From: Acorus gramineus
Lineage: Eukaryota; Streptophyta; Magnoliopsida; Acorales; Acoraceae
DNA length: 64,000 nucleotides
Direction of reading: 5' to 3'
Assembly (NCBI GenBank): GCA_030737835.1
Contig: JAUJYN010000024.1
Coordinates: 2,372,151-2,436,150, forward strand
This document shows positions 19,221 through 31,394 of this stretch, one piece after another; position 1 is the stretch's first letter, and the number at the start of each line of letters is the position of its first letter. The notes beneath the pieces were generated by a model, which saw nothing but the letters and a program-made list of their open reading frames with translations, was not told the origin of the DNA and made no database searches. Made by a program: the position numbers and the translations under genes.

Positions 19221-19559
19221 AGGCATGTCAACGGGTGAGCTTGGTTGGTTATGGGCTATGGACTTATGGACAAAAAAATGAGTTAAAACTATACTTATAA
19301 CTTGATAAATAAGAAACAAAATTATGGGTCAATTAATATTAACAGTCTTGTAATATATGAGCATATATTAATAAAACAGTCAGGTCTCGAGTCCAACATG
19401 TCGGGGCCGGGTAGACTTGGATCTGACCCGTTTGTATGTTCGGGTCCACCAAGTCAGGTCCAAATCGAGTCAGGTCCAAGTCGGATCAGGTATATTACAT
19501 GTGTAATCGGGTCCAGGTCGAGTCAGATCCAGGTTTAGATCCGACCCGTTGACATGCCT
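19221..19559. mobile_element. Small inverted-repeat element (MITE-like)
   Basis: AGGCATGTCAACGGGT at 19221 is the exact inverse of ACCCGTTGACATGCCT ending at 19559, a 16-bp perfect terminal inverted repeat. The 339-bp interior has AGTCAGGTCC repeats and no gene. Flanks (AGCTAACA and AATTATAT) do not match, so no target duplication supports a recent insertion and the superfamily is open. Confidence 0.6.
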
Positions 19560-19790
19560 AATTATATATATTATGTTAATGATGGGGTGTTTGACTGAAA
19601 AAGTAATTAGGTGTATCAGCAATACATAAATAGTATTTATTTCGAAAGTCGTGTACATCTTTTTTTATATATTTTTTAATATGAAGAATTCAACAACAAA
19701 TATTTTTAGGTGGTTTCTATAACTTCTTTTTCTGTGCATGACCATCTCTATATATATATATAATAACGTGATCATTCAATTACAAAAAAT

Positions 19791-19864
19791 GGTTTCGTGG
19801 TGTAGTTGGTTATCACGTCAGTCTAACACACTGAAGGTCTCCGGTTCGAACCCGGGCGAAGCCA
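19791..19864 (+). tRNA. tRNA-Val-AAC: tRNA-Val (anticodon AAC)
   Basis: A 74-nt gene that folds fully. The acceptor stem is GGTTTCG/CGAAGCC and the anticodon stem TCAGT/ACTGA, with loop CTAACAC giving anticodon AAC (read as inosine, decoding GUU/GUC valine). The T arm is TCCGG-TTCGAAC-CCGGG and the discriminator base is A. No CCA is encoded, as expected for a nuclear gene. A CAA motif at 19783-19785 suits plant pol III initiation. A T8 terminator lies at 19881-19888. Confidence 0.97.
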
Positions 19865-21401
19865 TCTTTATGATGTTATGTTTTTTTTATTTTTTTTTTC
19901 ATTTTATTCATCAGGATTCAATTATTTTCACAATGGACAATAACACACAAAAAGTCAAATAGCATGGCAGCAGTCATTTTTAGAGGTCCATATTTTATAT
20001 AGTGCTAACTAGGCCTATTAATGGTCAATTACACGTATAATTTATCTGACTCAATAGACTCGAATATAAAATCAGTTCTGGTTCAGATCCACCCCGATCT
20101 GATCTTATGGATCTGAGATATAACTATAAACTCATCCTTACAAGAACTTGGTTGTTTAACATGTAGTAAATGTTAGCAAGACAGTATTAGAATGAAATAG
20201 AAGTGTACTTATTTGGTGAGTCTGTTCTATTTTGGAAAGATGAAGACCGAGGTTAGAGTTGGACTCTATGTCCTTAAGAATATTTTTGCCCCGCAAAGGT
20301 GCTCATGGATCTGACGACAGTATCCCATGATATAACGGTCGGACTTTCCACGGTAGCAGCACTCCAAACCGAAAGGATAGCGAACTGACTGTGTTGTCTC
20401 CAACTCTCTCTGACTGGAATGCTATGAGACTCGAATGCAAACTCTAATAGACTGAATGTCTATTGCAGTAAATAATTGGATGATCCAAAATGCAGAGATT
20501 GGGTGGGATTTATAGGGAAAAAGTTGGTTGAAGAGACTCTTGGAGGAGTCCATTCATCTGTTCAGTTTTCACTGAAACAAAGTATATGGCACCCATCCAT
20601 TCAAACAACCAACGGTCAGATTGTAACTGTTGATCTGACGGACCATATTGCATTTGAGGATTCATCCGATTGAATGTTCAGATTTCATCTGATCAAAATG
20701 ATCTCCACTGTCTGATATGACAAAAGTTGAAAAAGAAAAGGCTCCAACTCCTAGCAACGATGCGCGCGTGCCAACCAAGTGCGCCTCTAAAACGCCCACA
20801 CGCGCAGTGGTGCATAGCACCACCCCGCATGGAAAGGTCCACAATAAGGTGTTCACGAAAAGCAACTCACTAGTGTACAAAAAGCTCATCTTATAAATCT
20901 TCAATACTTTTTCTTAACAATCGATATAGGACTAACCCAAATTTTTTCAATAGTAAACTTAGTAATGCAATGTGCTTGTGTAATTGTGGTTAACTTATTT
21001 CGGTGTTTTGGACGATTAACTTGTAACTTGGGTGTTATTGTAACTTGTATGACTTTAAATAATAGATTTGGTTTTTATGTGTGTGTTAATTTATACAAGA
21101 TAAAAAATATGATTTCACATGTAATTCATCTTCACTTTTATAATAGTATATGTAATTTTTTATTGGTCCCCCTTGGAACTCAATTCTATGGAGAACCTAA
21201 ATTATCGATTCCACCTTATTCTTTCATATTCCACCATAGTTATATTTGGTTATTTTCACTAAACAAATCCTGTAAATGTATGCATTCAATCTATACAAAT
21301 CAGCACTTAAATTTCCATGAACGTAAAAATTTATCTTATGTCATTGTAATCCTCATGTTGTATTTGGTTAAATATATTTTATGTATTTCCCTCATATGAA
21401 T
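19865..21401. other. Spacer between the tRNA-Val genes
   Basis: Mostly AT-rich. 20200-20910 is a less AT-rich block with LTR-like texture but no identifiable ends or coding capacity. The 100-140 bp after each tRNA gene are related (see findings). No protein gene is supported. Confidence 0.5.
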
Positions 21402-21475
21402 GGTTTCGTGGTGTAGTTGGTTATCACGTCAGTCTAACACACTGAAGGTCTCCGGTTCAAACCCGGGCGAAGCCA
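21402..21475 (+). tRNA. tRNA-Val-AAC: tRNA-Val (anticodon AAC), second copy
   Basis: Identical to the copy at 19791 except one base in the T loop, TTCAAAC instead of TTCGAAC, a change tolerated in functional tRNAs. Acceptor, anticodon and T stems are intact. A T6 terminator directly follows at 21476-21481. No CAA motif is seen just upstream, so expression may differ from the first copy. Confidence 0.96.
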
Positions 21476-22220
21476 TTTTTTGTAAAAGGATTTTTTTTTT
21501 CATTCATAGGGAATCAATTTTCATGACAGCATGGTCGCAGTCATGTTTGAATTTTGATAATGATCCATATATTTTATAAAGTGTTCTAAAAAAATAATTT
21601 AATCCCTAACGAAAATATGTAAATACTAAACAAAAATTCAAAATAACTATTTATTTACCAAGTTTTATTGTTATTATTTCTGCAATTGTTCAAGATATAA
21701 CCCTTGATCAAATGTGAAATTGCACTCAGTTTGTGATATACGACTAGTTAGGGATATACTTAAATAGTGGTATTTATCCGACTAGTTTGTGATATACAAG
21801 AGCACATCATGGCTCAGGTATTCTCATTTACTAAGCCCAATTTATTGTTTCCTAGACTCTGAACTCGAGTTCTTTTTATTGAATTTCCATGTTCAAGAGG
21901 GTTTTTTTTTTTTTTTGAAATTGGAGGTAGATAGTCATTACCTGATTTCATTACTGAATGTCAAATTACAAACTCCGAAAAGAAAGGAAAGAGTGAAGAC
22001 GAAATGCAAAGTATAAGAGAGAAATATGGTACAGAGGAGGTGCAGTAGTTTGCGCAGGTACTGGAGTTGTTGGATGGGCAGAGGCTAGCACCGGCCACCC
22101 GTGACACCGTGTCTTGGGCAATGCAATCCATGACCCACAGAAGGGTACACAGTGCATGCAGGCTATGAGTGGTGGGCTCGCGACTGTGGTTTCGATGCTC
22201 AAAGGGCGGTCCGAGCGGGA
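21476..22220. other. Intergenic, unassigned
   Basis: No gene recognised. A T run at 21902-21916 and a less AT-rich block 22030-22210, next to the LINE remnant, may be part of that insertion, but it does not read as reverse transcriptase. Confidence 0.4.
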
Positions 22221-22905
22221 TCTTTTTGGAAGGCAAAGATTCCTCTCAAGGTTAAATGTTTCTCGTGGCTTTTACTACAGGAACGTTTGGTCACGAGGGT
22301 GTATCGCTCCAAATGAAGGCCTAACGCCACGAGAGTATGCGCACTTTGTCAGGCTACAGGCGAGACGATTTTCCATTTATTTTGCAAGTGCCCAGCGGTG
22401 GTGCGTTTGTGGGAGTTGGTGAGTAGGCTTGCGGAAAGGAGATTGTATTTTAGCACTGTGGAGGATCTTTGGGTGACGACGTTGCGTATGGAAAAGAAGG
22501 GGGACAACAGAAAAGGCGGGAAGGTCAGACTCTCCATTATCCCAGCCTGCACGTGGGCGATCTAGATCGAGCGTAACGATGTCATTTTTAGGGGGTCGAC
22601 ATTTTACTTTGATAACTTATGTGAGCGGGTGCGGCGTTATATTATGGAGTGGGGCATGGCGCTGGCGGAGGCTCCAGAGGTTAGAGTGGTAGATGATCAT
22701 CTTCGGGTGATTGAAGGATGAGTTTGGTAGGGGCTTGGTCGAAATCTTTTCTACACGGCCCTTGCTAGATTTTTTTTAGTCTTTCTCTCTTTTTTCTCAT
22801 CTCCTCTGTCTCTTCTACCATTCAGACATGCTCTATTTTGTACTCTCTCTTATGAAATAGAAATGCCTACATTTGCTCAAAAGAAAAAGAAAGAAATAAA
22901 TAAAA
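22221..22905 (+). pseudogene. 3' end of a plant LINE (RT zinc-binding domain), broken
   Basis: One frame reads like the zinc-binding domain at the end of plant L1-type polyproteins: WKAKIPLKVKCFSWLLLQER, then VCALCQATGETIFHLFCKCP with the Cys-Cys-His-Cys pattern, then LWELVSRLAERRL and IERNDVIFRG. Two in-frame stops interrupt it, after VYRSK and in CTWAI*IERND, and the frame ends at about 22721. An A-rich tail (AAAAGAAAAAGAAAGAAATA) at 22876-22905 fits a 5'-truncated LINE insertion. The upstream polymerase part is missing. Target duplications could not be identified. Confidence 0.78.
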
Positions 22906-22911
22906 TCCCTG

Positions 22912-24222
22912 TTTGACGGGCCAGGTAGAAGGGTCATCTAGCCCTTAGGTGACGTTAGGTCACCCGTTGTTACACCGTGAAGACCGTGCACCCATCGCGG
23001 AAGGGAAACTCTCCTATCCCCGCTATATGGTGACCCCAATCCCTCATGGACATATGAAACATGTCCCACATGTTCTAATAAACCCGGGTTCCCATGAAGA
23101 TTGCCTCTTTGCGTGTACGCCAAACAGGCCATGCCCCGGCTGATATAAGTAGTTGTGTGACAATAGCCTCTCTCCTACCAAAGGCAACAATCTTCGATCT
23201 AATCATGGGCCATCATATCAACATACATAAATGAATTTTGTTACACACAATCGCTCTTATAACCCCACCTGTACTCACGTATATCCATGGATGGCACCAA
23301 TATAAAGTTGTAGAGGGGGAATTTCGCGCTCTTCCTAATAGCGCCATGTGTCTCAACTAACCAAGTAAGCAGGTAACGTGACCCAGCCCAAGCTAGAACC
23401 GAGTAGCATTAGGCCAAAGAGAAGGAGGCAGGATGACTCGACAAGAGAGTCCTGATCGCGAAGGCATGCTCAAGAATCACCTAACCCGAGCAAGGCACTT
23501 CAGGTTAAGTCTCCTTCGCCATAAGCATTGTGCCAAGAAGGCCATAGCTACGACCAGATCGACACCTTCCCCGGGATGGCCGATGCAAGTCAACTAGACT
23601 AGCCACTCATACCCAATATGACCATTGGGGCACACCACCCTGACCTGGGTTCAGACCTAGCCTTAACCAAGGGAAGAAAGTGACCGTTGACACCACAAGG
23701 CGTGGCCAGGGCTACTCTACTCCGCCAAATTTGCAGAGATGTGCCCTGACCTTGATAAGCCGCCTGCCACTATTCATTGCAGTCGCAGTTAGCGCATATG
23801 AGAAGGCTCCACGTGGCCACGACATCATAACAAACCCCCCATCTCAAATCCCATGGAATCTTCCATGTTAAACTATTCCAATCGGGGCAGAGGAGCGTCT
23901 GGGTAGGAAGTGATGTGGCCACTCACTCAGTTACAAGGGTAAAGGAAAGGAAGAGAGAGGGGATATTCACAAATAAGCAATTCTAATTATAAGGTTCTCA
24001 TCTTCTTCTTCACTTCATCTTCTCCACTCATTCACTCCATTGACTTGAGCGTCGGAGTCCTTTTGACCGGCGCCACACTGGTGTGCCCTAGGCTCTTTTG
24101 GTGCAGAATCCCAAGCTGAACGACTAGGACTTTCACCCAAAGGCGGACCTCCAACCCGACAACTCTTATTGAAGGAAAACACACCTTCAAAAGTGGTGGG
24201 GTCAATTGACCGATCACAATTT
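22912..24222 (+). mobile_element. Gypsy LTR-like fragment, plus orientation
   Basis: Near its right end GACTTGAGCGTCGGAGTCC, then ACCGGCGCCACACTGG, is the inverse of the U5-like box at 60750-60780 and resembles that near 14645. The GC content is higher than that of the surroundings. It may end around GACCGATCACA (24205-24220). No protein domain is found, and the left boundary beside the LINE tail is uncertain. Confidence 0.5.
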
Positions 24223-26105
24223 TTTTTTAAAATCAAATAATTATTGTCACCATTTCAAATCATGGCAATCTAGTGTGCCACTCATCCCATCAATTGACTA
24301 TGCTTGACCCATATTTTATACTTAAAACTCCCAAATTACCGTAGTTACGGTGTTACCCTAATAAACATTAAATTTGAATCATCTCTCTTTTTCTCTTATC
24401 TCATTTCTTTGATGGTTTATTTTTTATTAATGTAAGTTGTTGTTCTGTTTTCAAAAGAAAAGTTTATATTTTTGTTAAATATATGATAAGAGTAGATATT
24501 CTAAAATATTTGTGGAATTTTTTAGAATATGACCCCATCTACAAAAATTCCTAGAGCCGCCACTGTGGTATATCCCATTAGTTGTCGAGGTATACACTTC
24601 GTTGTAAGTTTTTCACATTTTCAAAAATTCAATTCATACAAATTCATTAGAGTATATTTCATTTTTAAAAAAATATACTTCTCATGAAATGATGTACAAT
24701 ATTTTTTAAAAATTGAAAATACGTGCAGATGGCAGGTGGGTTTGTGTCCAGAATACAGTTCATTAAATAAAATAAAATATATTATTTAAATAAAAAATAA
24801 AATAAGTGTGGACCAAGGACGGAGTTCTGCCTAACATTTTCTAGAAGAAAAACCAAAAGAGCTTGTACCACAACCAAGGTTTAGGAAAAAGATACATGTA
24901 GCCCCTATTGCAGTCCTAATTGTAGTTCATCATGTTTTTTTATATATAAAATTATACACTCACCATTTGAAGTGCATACTATTATATAAAATAAAGTATA
25001 TACTGAGATACATTAATATATTTTTTTCATTGTGAAAAAATGAAAAAAACGGATTGCAGTATATACTATAATAGTACAGTATACACTATGATAATACAAT
25101 ATCTATTATGTTATCATAGCGTATGGACTACAAAACAGGCTGCGTGTATAAGCACTCCCAAGGTTTAACATAGGCAAGACAAGGTGTGGGCATTAAGAAC
25201 TGTGGGCCCAAGTTTACAAAGCCCAGATCCATTTGTCATTGAAAAGGAATTGCGAAAAGTTGTATATCTAACCAACCCCGCTTATTGACAGACCACATTG
25301 GTTTTCTTTTCTTTTTTTAAAAAAATACACTTACATATCAAAGTATCTATTGTTATATGAATTAAATTATATATTAAAATACACAAATGTATGCTTATTT
25401 TTAAAAAATAAAAATATTACAGCGACGTGCATTGTGATAGAGCACGTATGATAGTGCAGCAGTATATATCATTTTTTTTTAAATTCTGTCATTATCTTTT
25501 TGTACCACCCTTGCAGCCCCCCCCCCCCCCCCCCAAGTAAATTATTCTATGTCACTTGTTCAACTGAGGTGGCGTTTGAAAACACGTTTGTAAGATTTTA
25601 AATAGAATGGCTTAAATAAACTTGATTATTATGAAGCGTATTTCTGCTTTTTTTAAACAAAGACAATTTTGTATTAAAAATTATAAATAACTTTTTTTTT
25701 TAAGTCAGATTTTTGAAAGGTATTTGATAATACATTTGCGCTTTCTGTTTTATTAAAAAGCAAAATCATGTCTAAACACGTTACCAAACGAAAACTGAAT
25801 ATATGATAGTTTTGCTCTTATTATATTTTTTCTAACTCGCTGGATTTATGCGTTCCATACAACAGAAGATGTCTTACTCTTTTCCATGGTATAGAGTTGG
25901 GGGGTGGGGTTTTGCGGGGAGGGAGCCTCAAAACTGAAAGACAAAAGTGTGCACGTGTAATCTTACATATAATGGTTACACCAAAAAAAAAAAAAACCAA
26001 AAATCTTACATATAATGGTAATTAAATTATTTAGAGCACGTGTTATGTGGGAAGCATTGCTGGTAGTGTACATGGGTCACATGTACTTTATTTAGAATAA
26101 CAATA
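24223..26105. other. AT-rich intergenic region
   Basis: No gene recognised. It contains an orphan hAT-like end (GAGCCGCCACTG, finishing at 24565) without a partner, a run of about 17 C at 25518-25535, and short AT repeats. Confidence 0.55.
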
Positions 26106-26846
26106 CTAGGGAGCCGTTTGGTTAAGCGGAAAGCTGATTTTAAGTCTTGATTCATAAATGTAGATTTAATAAGTGTTGATAAGTTTTAATCAGTTCAGAA
26201 GAAAAAAGTATTTGGTTTAGCAGAAATTATAAGCACTTATAAAAATAAGTGTGTTTGGTTCAGTACTAAAGAGTTGAGCTTATGCTAAGGGTGTTTTGGT
26301 CCATTTAATAAGTGCTGAATGTAATTTGATGTTTGGTTGAAAACTTGATTATGTGCTAATTTTTTCTATTTATTAAAAAAAAAATTGATATATGTCTATT
26401 TAATAAATTATGAGATACTGCACTTTGAAGACTTGTTAGAACCTGATACAAGCCTATACAGATTTAAAAAAAAAATGGCTCTTATGTGATTTTTATGACG
26501 CGGTAAATATTCAATCTATATTTACCATATTTGAAAAGTCATAGTAATCACATACTTGTTGAAATTTTCAAACAAGTTTCACCTAATAGTGGCAAAGCTG
26601 CATATCATGTCATGCTACACAAGATAAATACAAGAGAATATTATAACATTTTATGATTCAAAAAAAAATCTATAGATCATCAAACATAAGACCATATACA
26701 CAAACATAGTACTAGAGCTACATATATTTTCATGCTACAATAGATAAATACATGAGAATGTTACAATCCTTCTCAAATAAAAAGAAAAGTTTTTGAGCAG
26801 TTAATATCTACATTACAGTGTTGGTTTCATAATCCAACTTCTACAG

Positions 26847-27277
26847 TCATTTGATGGCCAGGAGTACAAGCAAAAAAAAGATCACAAAAACCATCAATAT
26901 AATACATAACCATGAGCAACATCCAAAAATGAGTAACCCTGTGTGGCGTGCAACTGCAGCGGCCTTCTCTACCTTCTTCTGAACTGGCACTGGAAAATAA
27001 TCGGGTCCGTGCGCCCGACGCAATTCATCAACCCACATGAAGCATTGTGGGTGTTCCTGATTATATGAATGACACCAAAATACATCAAATGATATCATTA
27101 CACAGTTTATGGGGATATAGAAATAGCAATTCATCATGGTTTACACTGTCTATGACTTACCACTCTAGCTGGGCACCTCAAAAACCATCGACCATAGTTC
27201 TTTGAAGTCCTCGCCATCAAGAGGACCATCGGCTCACGTCCACATGCGCACTGAATCTCTAAATCCTTGGTCTTCAT
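26847..27277 (-). CDS. GRF-type zinc-finger protein with C-terminal membrane segment
   Basis: Coding exons are 27277-27161 and 27056-26847, joined by a 104-bp intron (GTAAGT...CAG), both phase 0, giving 108 residues. Residues 10-49 match the GRF zinc finger: CACGREPM, then TSKNYGRWFLRC, then HPQCFMWVDE. Likely zinc ligands are C10, C12, C35 and C44. A charged linker (QKKVEKAAAVARH) leads to a hydrophobic segment at about 79-107 (LLIFGCCSWLCIILMVFVIF) that should span a membrane. GRF fingers in other proteins bind nucleic acid, and small plant GRF-plus-membrane proteins have no assigned role. The start ATG lies one base after a possible acceptor (TAG|CATG). A separate exon ending at 28458 (GATCTAG|GTAAAA) looks like 5' UTR because it holds no usable ATG. 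No stop or frameshift is seen. Confidence 0.78.
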
Positions 27278-28457
27278 GCTATCAAAAATATTACATAATT
27301 ATACAAAACTGTTATAATATTAATATTACAAGGGGGATGCATGGAGTAGACAAAAAAGAAAGTCACATCCCTAGCACCTAGCCATTAGCAGATCGGCTAT
27401 CTGATCCCGGGTTCTATTCATTTCTAATTGATCTCTCTCCGGTTGCACTTTGGGCATATACCTTAACTTTTGTCAGTCCACAATGCTACAAGGCATGTCT
27501 AACTACTAAAGATTTTACAAGTCATTTGAATAACAACATACAATCTTTGGTAATGCTATGAAGTGACAGAGAGTTCATATTCAGTCTCAGGGAATGTCTA
27601 AATTCCCATGGAATGCAACCAATTTAACAATATCAAGCTTAACAATGAGACTCACATATGTTGATTAGTTTGTCCCCTGAAGATTAAAATAATAGCATTT
27701 TGAGGCATCCTATAAAATGGTATAATCAGACATAGTATATAGCCTCATTGTGGATACAATTTGGCTTCTGTTAAGTGGTGAAAATGTCCTTAGAAAGACA
27801 GGGCCATCTGGAAAAATCACCATAACTCGTAACATTCCAAACAGGTCTCTAATTTAAAAATTGTCTATTATTTTCACAAACCGAAATGCAAGTTAAACCC
27901 TTCAGGAAGTGCATGTCAGAGCCATCCATGCATGAAAACATTTTTCAAAACTCACAAATTATGAATTGGTCGAATTTAATTGCATCATTTTGTGGATAGT
28001 GCTAAGTTGCTTTTATAACAATAATCGATAGATGATATGAAAAAAAAACAGTTGATAAAGGCAATGATATTCATGTTCTACATTCATTTGCAGATGATCT
28101 TGGAATTCCTAATGAAAATTAACTTCTTCAAAGATCAAGAAATAGTATTTTATTTTTCAAAGAAAAAGCAACAGATTGATCCCCATGGGACCTGGAAAGA
28201 GAGATATGGTACCACAAATCCATGCATCTCCAATCAATAAAATCAGAATCAAAGACAATCCCACTTGAACAAATGAGGTTTTGCACTGAAAAACCTATGA
28301 ATCACCAACTTCCACATCTAATCGACCCACAGAAGAAAAAAAACACACATTTCACCTGATGCAACATATATACATTCATACGCTATGAAAACCTAAACAG
28401 TTTTTCATCGGAAGAGGAGGATCAATACATGATCCAAGGAGATGTGGTGGGTTTTAC

Positions 28458-28600
28458 CTAGATCGTTGGCTGGGGAGGCGATTCGAAGAGGAGGAAGCAG
28501 ATCGGAGAGAATCGGACGATTTGTTGGAGACGGTGAGAGGGAGATCGTAAAGCCTGCTCGCGTTTCGTGAGGATGTAGCAGATCAGACTGATTTTAAGGG
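28458..28600 (-). other. Putative 5' untranslated exon of the GRF gene
   Basis: The minus strand has a C/T-rich exon-like stretch (CTCCCTCTCACCGTCTCC) ending in a donor AG|GTAAAA at 28458/28457. The intron to the coding exon at 27278 would be 1180 bp. The upstream limit is approximate, and no clear TATA box was identified. Confidence 0.5.
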
Positions 28601-29028
28601 TTTCGAGTTTCCTAGATCAATTCAGAGGAACATCAATGTGACACTTCCATTTTAGGGTTGTAAAAGGGTTAGAACTGGCACTGCTCAAAGAGGAAGAAGT
28701 CGTCTGTTTTTAGGGTTCAAAAAGGGTGAAATCAACGCAGCCAAAGTGAGGAGAGAGAGAAGAGAATGTTTGGTTGAAAGAGGGTTTAATACCCTATGTA
28801 AATACCATTAGAAGTCAGGGGCACTTTGGTATTCACTCCAGGAACGAATCGCTGAACACTGAATCCGAATCCCATAAGTGACTTTCGTGGCCTGAAAAAT
28901 TGCCGGGAAAAATGTCTAAATGAGGAAACCCATATGAGCTTATTTGACACCAACCAAATAGAATTAAAGCTGATTTTGAGCTTTAAGTTGTATAAGTACT
29001 GAAAATAAGTTGAACCAAACGGCCCCTA

Positions 29029-31052
29029 GGATTTTGAGGGAGAGTCAGGGTGTGTAACCCTTACAATATAACTCTATAATCTAAAAAAATAGTGAATAAT
29101 TTTTTGGACATGAACAATCTTTTGTGGATCTAAAGTAAATCTCTCAGTATGATGATATGTTTTCTACCTGAGCCTGTTTCTTGATGGGCGATTTGAATGT
29201 CTTTACCCAAACTATGACCGATGAGATCAGCCATGGATGAACCTATAAGGTGAACCTCATATACTCATTGACAATCCTAAAGAGCTCAGTTGTTAGTTGT
29301 AATACGTTTTTTTAAAATATTTTTTTTATTTACATGTACATCGTACGTGGGGGGAGAATAGTAATCAATATTGGGTGCAATATCAAGTGCAGTTTCAAAT
29401 ATGGTCTTACATGTTTTAATTTTTTTTAAATAATTAACATTATCTAATCAGGTATATGCTTTAATAAAAAAATGTATACCATTTCATTTCAAATTAAATT
29501 ACTCAATTTTAGCAAAAATTTTTTAAAAAAATGAGATATATACTTCACCTAAAGTGGTTTATTAGATGGCTAAAGAAGTACATAAAACTGTATTTGAGGT
29601 TTATAAAAGACTGTGTAACAGCCCACATCCATTCAATACACAGTGAGTGATGGGGGGAGGAAGAATCTTGGATAGTGTCACCAAGGTTTTTGGCCCCAGA
29701 TATCCCATGGTGGGGGTGCCTTTTTGTGCATATATATACAGTACTTACTTTCCTCATTTTGATTTTTTATGATCACATTGATCTCCACCTACTGTTGTTG
29801 TGAAAGTTATCTTAAATTTGTTCTTTTTGAGACTTGCTTTTTATTTCTTTTCATTCATTCAGTACACAAAAGCAACAAATGATCCAGGTACACGTTGAAA
29901 AGATTTTCTTTTTGTGTTGATTGTGTTTGTTTTGATTTTGGAGGACCTCATAAAGGGGTTTCTTTTCGTACATGGTTGGGTGTTTAGACAAAAAAGCATT
30001 GATATAGTTTGGGATATATGACTGACTGTGTTTGGGTTGAAGTTTTACTTGACAAAACTCTGATCCAACTGATCAGTTATACATCTTCAAACTCATACTT
30101 TTGTTTAGGTAGCAACATAAGTTAAATAATTATTTCAATACAGATAATTATATCATTAAAATAAGTCATTTCTTTAATTTTGTTTTTAATTATTCTCATC
30201 AGTAAACATAATAATCAAGTTTTTATTGTTTAGTTAACCATGTATAAGTTGTGGTTAAAAAATTAATAAGATTTAGATAAAAACTTATAAAACATAAAAT
30301 TATAATTTAAAATTTGAGCCCCCAATTTATAAAAGGTGATGAAAAGTAAATTGACATCCTCTTATACTAATGGGATAGGTTGGGTGAGAACCTATAATAT
30401 CAATACCATAATCTATTCTGACGTAGCTATACATATCTATTAATTGCAAACAAATAGATATTTTTAGATTTATTTCACCCTATTTCACATCTTCTTTTCT
30501 ACTCAAACAACAACTACATGTCTCTTCCTATTTAAGCCTGTTTGATTGGGTTGGGACAAGTGAAATATAAATAGCTTGATATAAGTTTTTGTTCCGTCTT
30601 TTCTTATACCATTTCTTCGGGTGCAAGAATGCATTTCTTGCTCTCTGTTTTTTGTTTTGTGAGAGCCTGGTGAGCTTTTCATTGGTGCAAAAGTTTGAAC
30701 TGGACGACACAATCACAAATATAATGGCAAACTACTACTAGACTAAGCGGATATGGACCAACATGAATTCAGAACAAACAGTGGGCCAATACCCAAAAGA
30801 CTCAACATAGAAGGCTGTGAACGTTTTTTTTTTTTTCACATGCATGTAATAGGTCTCAAAACTCTGAGGTGCCCCCCAAGGAACAAAGATCGATTGTGGG
30901 GACGAGTGAGAGATTTTTTTTTTTTTTTTTGAGCGATCTATTTAAAAAAAAAAAAAACTGACTCAAATTGTTCAATCATTGTTTTTAATTGGTGTGTTTC
31001 ACTTAAATATTTCTTACCAACAAATTTGTTTTATTGTTTGTATGTCTAGGCT
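29029..31052. other. AT-rich intergenic region
   Basis: No gene recognised. It includes the dispersed AT repeat at about 29428-29480 and T/A homopolymers near 30825, 30917 and 30944. Confidence 0.6.
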
Positions 31053-31057
31053 AAATT

Positions 31058-31321
31058 TGATGGACAGAGCAAAACCAAGTCTTGGTTGACTCCACAAAAG
31101 AAGTGATTTCCCACATGAATAAGTCCCAATGAAGATCCCATGTATCTCTCCTCTCATGTAACAAACCAATCCTCTGGAAATCCCAAGTTTATCTCCACTC
31201 ATGTAATACAAACCAATCTTGACTCCTTGTAATTGCTGTGTATAAATTTGAATGCAAAACAAACACCTACGTGTGTGTTTTTGGTGTGGTTTGAAACCAT
31301 ATATCTTTCCTCTATTTTTCA
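31058..31321 (+). repeat. Copia 5' LTR
   Basis: TGATGGACAGAGC to CTATTTTTCA. A TATAAAT box starts at 31241. About eight substitutions and one indel separate it from the 3' LTR (about 97% identity by eye). Confidence 0.96.
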
Positions 31322-31334
31322 TGGTATCAGAGCC
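31322..31334 (+). promoter_or_regulatory. Primer-binding site (initiator tRNA-Met)
   Basis: TGGTATCAGAGCC directly abuts the LTR. It is the standard plant copia site complementary to the 3' end of initiator tRNA-Met. Confidence 0.95.
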
Positions 31335-31394
31335 CTTGTCTAACTACAATTAATTATATTGCTTTCTCCTTCCATTAATCCTCCCTCCACCCCA

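Larger units (their letters stand above)
26109..29025. mobile_element. PIF/Harbinger-like element carrying a GRF zinc-finger gene
   Basis: The left end GGGAGCCGTTTGGTTAAG and the inverted right end GGGCCGTTTGGTTCAAC form terminal inverted repeats of a type typical of PIF/Harbinger and Tourist-like elements. CTA flanks both sides (26106-26108 and 29026-29028), a three-base duplication as expected for that superfamily. TTTGGTT and AATAAGTG motifs repeat near both ends. No transposase is present. The cargo is an intact two-exon coding region with a 5' untranslated exon. The one-base difference in the TIR leaves the exact ends uncertain by a base or two. Confidence 0.7.

Noticed and set aside
20200..20910. 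Possible LTR or gene between the tRNA genes
   Set aside because: No paired ends, primer site or coding frame could be found; left as unassigned spacer.
20965..21399. 144-residue plus-strand frame before the second tRNA gene
   Set aside because: AT-rich chance frame with no recognisable domain or intron structure.
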